From NCBI RefSeq assembly GCF_019649055.1, contig NW_026570327.1, positions 372,001 to 436,000 of the forward strand: 64,000 bases of DNA, in the 5' to 3' direction. Origin of the DNA: Paramacrobiotus metropolitanus (lineage: Eukaryota > Tardigrada > Eutardigrada > Parachela > Macrobiotidae). The notes beneath the pieces are model-generated. The model worked only from the letters and a program-made list of their open reading frames with translations, was not told the DNA's origin and searched no databases. The position numbers and the translations under genes are program-made. This document shows positions 62,315 through 64,000 of the stretch, piece after piece (positions within the stretch are counted from its first letter, which is position 1; every line of letters starts with the position of its first letter).

Positions 62315-62673
62315 GTAAAGTAAGTAATAATGATGAGGATAAGTGCACCAGTTTGCCCACATGCGGAATACTCTTTGGTTGTGTACTTGCGAAGAATTAA
62401 TATTACTCATATCCAGGCACTATTAGAGACCCGTGGTTCTACTCTAACAGTTTATCAGTCATGGTTTAAATTCGTTCATAGTGGTGAATGAAGAAGAGTA
62501 GTGGCCTGTTAATGAAATGTTTTCTGAATAATCATTATCTCTTCGCATGCCATAATATTGTTGTTAGTGTGATCCCAGGCAGAGACCCAAGCAGACGCAG
62601 TGCGCGTTTAGTTTCTCAGTAATTCTTCGGAATTTTGTTAATCTGAATGTTTACTGTCGTAGGTCTATGGGAA
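62315..62673. other. Intergenic, upstream of the last gene
   Basis: No exon, repeat or RNA gene recognised; presumably the promoter and 5' UTR of the next gene. Confidence 0.4.
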
Positions 62674-64000
62674 ATGAATTCTCCCAGGCGCTCGCAGAGG
62701 GTTCTAGCCTTGGGAAGAGGCTCCGTCCTTCCTCTGGCCGTCGCCGTTCCTAAGCGCAGAAAGTTCGCTGTCCATCGCAGTCCCAACGACAATCTTAATG
62801 GCAATGGCGTCGAAGAGGAAAGCGCCAGCAGCGCTCGTTCATCGAGAAAAAGACGCTACCGCTCTCCGAATAATGCTGAAATAACCAGCGAGACAAAGCA
62901 GTTGGAAAACTGCGAAAGCAAACAGACATCGCGGAAGAAAAGTAAGCATTTGGAAAGAGCGGGAAATTTTCGTTTTAAAATTTAAAAAGATTTAATTTTT
63001 CTGGATTTTTCGTTTACTTGAAATTTCTTTAAAAAGTTTTAAAAAGATTTTAGATAGGCCTTAATTATTTCTTAATTATGCGCACCCTTCATCAGCTACA
63101 TACCTTTTTTTATTGAAAATCAATTTTTGTTGTCTTTTTTAATATTCGTTCTCAGGCGGTTCGCTTTTTGTAATCGTACATCCTTATTCAGTTTTGTTTT
63201 TTTTAGCAGCGGAGAATACAGCGTCAAGCACTTTCGTGGAATTGGCTCCTGATAAGACAGAGAATAACGAACCTCGTGGTACAAAAATTCGGAATAAATT
63301 TCCCACGCCAGTTCGACGAAGTACCCGAACTGCCCAGCCTACGCTAAAAGCCTTGGAAGGATTCGCAAGGCTTCCTCCGCGCTCTAAACGGGGTCAGCAA
63401 CGTGCTTCTGATTCGATGCCTTCGTCCTCAACAGTTGTAGCTGTGATTGCGCCGTCGATACAGCTTCATAGTTGGGCGGCTTCGGTACCAAGTGTTCCTT
63501 CGTGTTTGCTGAAAAAACACAAACCCAGTGTGATCCAGCATAATTCCTCAGCGTCAGTAGTGGGTTCCAAAAGAAAGCGAAAGCGGAATGCCGCATCTAA
63601 TAGGGAACACAGCGTCCCTGCTATATCCCATACTGCATTGGAAGCCTATGATAGCGATCTGCCGAATTCGAGCGAAACTCAAAATATGACTGAATCCACG
63701 GTGAATGGTGTGCATGCAACTGTAGCAGTGGAAGATGCTGCGCAATCGAATATTCCGCTTACGGACGGTATCCTGTCAGTTCGTGCGAAGAAAACGATAA
63801 AACCCAAACCAATCAAAGGAAGTGCGGCAAAGAAAACATCAATCGCGAAGGCAAAAGCGGTTTCGGCTGTTAGTATCGAGGTTGGGAATGTCGATCTGCC
63901 GACTCTTCCACCGGAAATGGATAGCCATATTCAGATATCAGCAGAAACTAATAAACCTCTAGCTGTTGCAACAAGCTCGGAAGGGCCGCCAAATCGACGC
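62674..64000 (+). CDS. Basic, Ser-rich, probably nuclear protein, 5' part only
   Basis: Two exons: 62674-62941 and 63207 to beyond the window end (phase 1); 353 residues so far with no stop. The start is the ATG at 62674; an in-frame ATG at 62647 lies before an acceptor-like TCGTAG and could also be used. The sequence is low-complexity: Lys/Arg clusters fit for nuclear import (SRKRRYRS, GSKRKRKRN), many Ser, Ala and Pro, and repeated Lys-Pro/Lys-Ala runs near the end. No folded domain is visible in this part. The second frame is open for 794 bases, far beyond chance, so a gene is likely. Function unknown; conserved domains may follow outside the window. Confidence 0.7.

Overview
This is a stretch of invertebrate animal nuclear DNA. 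Almost every gene is split by GT-AG introns, and AATAAA signals follow several stop codons. I see no operons, CRISPR arrays, tRNA or rRNA genes. About 22 protein genes sit in 64 kb, so the genome is compact, with short intergenic gaps and introns from about 50 bp to 2.4 kb. The gene set (MMACHC, which from memory insects lack; RP9; IQUB; TYW5; a GILT-type thiol reductase; an imaginal-disc-growth-factor-like chitinase homologue; a cytosolic fatty-acid-binding protein) suggests a non-insect ecdysozoan. A tardigrade is plausible but is not shown by the sequence. I built exon chains by hand from reading frame, splice sites and matching intron phases; in most genes the phases close exactly.

Layout. 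1-5.2 kb: first exon of a TRIC cation channel (-), ribosomal protein S4 (+), tubulin cofactor C (-). 5.2-6.9 kb: gap with a 274-bp inverted-repeat element. 6.9-13.7 kb: GILT-like reductase (+), an orphan ORF, and the DNA-repair nuclease FAN1 (+). 14.2-21.4 kb: a kelch-repeat gene (-) facing away from an SLC22 transporter (+). 22.1-24.8 kb: homeodomain gene copy 1 (-). 26.0-29.7 kb: a secreted GH18 chitinase-like protein with lost catalytic residues (-). 30.0-37.2 kb: IQUB (-) and glutaminyl-tRNA synthetase (-). 37.8-41.9 kb: two tandem copies of an unrecognised cysteine-rich protein (+). 42.4-45.6 kb: FABP (-) and RP9 (-). 46.0-47.6 kb: homeodomain gene copy 2 (+). 48.1-51.3 kb: AKAP17A (-). 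51.9-61.4 kb: MMACHC, a KLF zinc-finger factor, TYW5 and a cytosolic sulfotransferase (all +). 62.7-64 kb: 5' part of a basic, Ser-rich protein that runs off the window.

Most genes are unrelated housekeeping or signalling genes, so neighbourhood says little about function. The exceptions are duplications: the homeodomain pair (22.1-24.8 and 46.0-47.6 kb) and the cysteine-rich pair (37.8-41.9 kb). The most unusual content is the homeodomain pair, in which a pogo/CENP-B-type double helix-turn-helix is joined to a divergent homeodomain. One of these copies carries a one-base frameshift near its start. Next are the cysteine-rich tandem genes, the inactive chitinase-like protein, a perfect 68-bp palindrome and a microRNA-like intronic hairpin.
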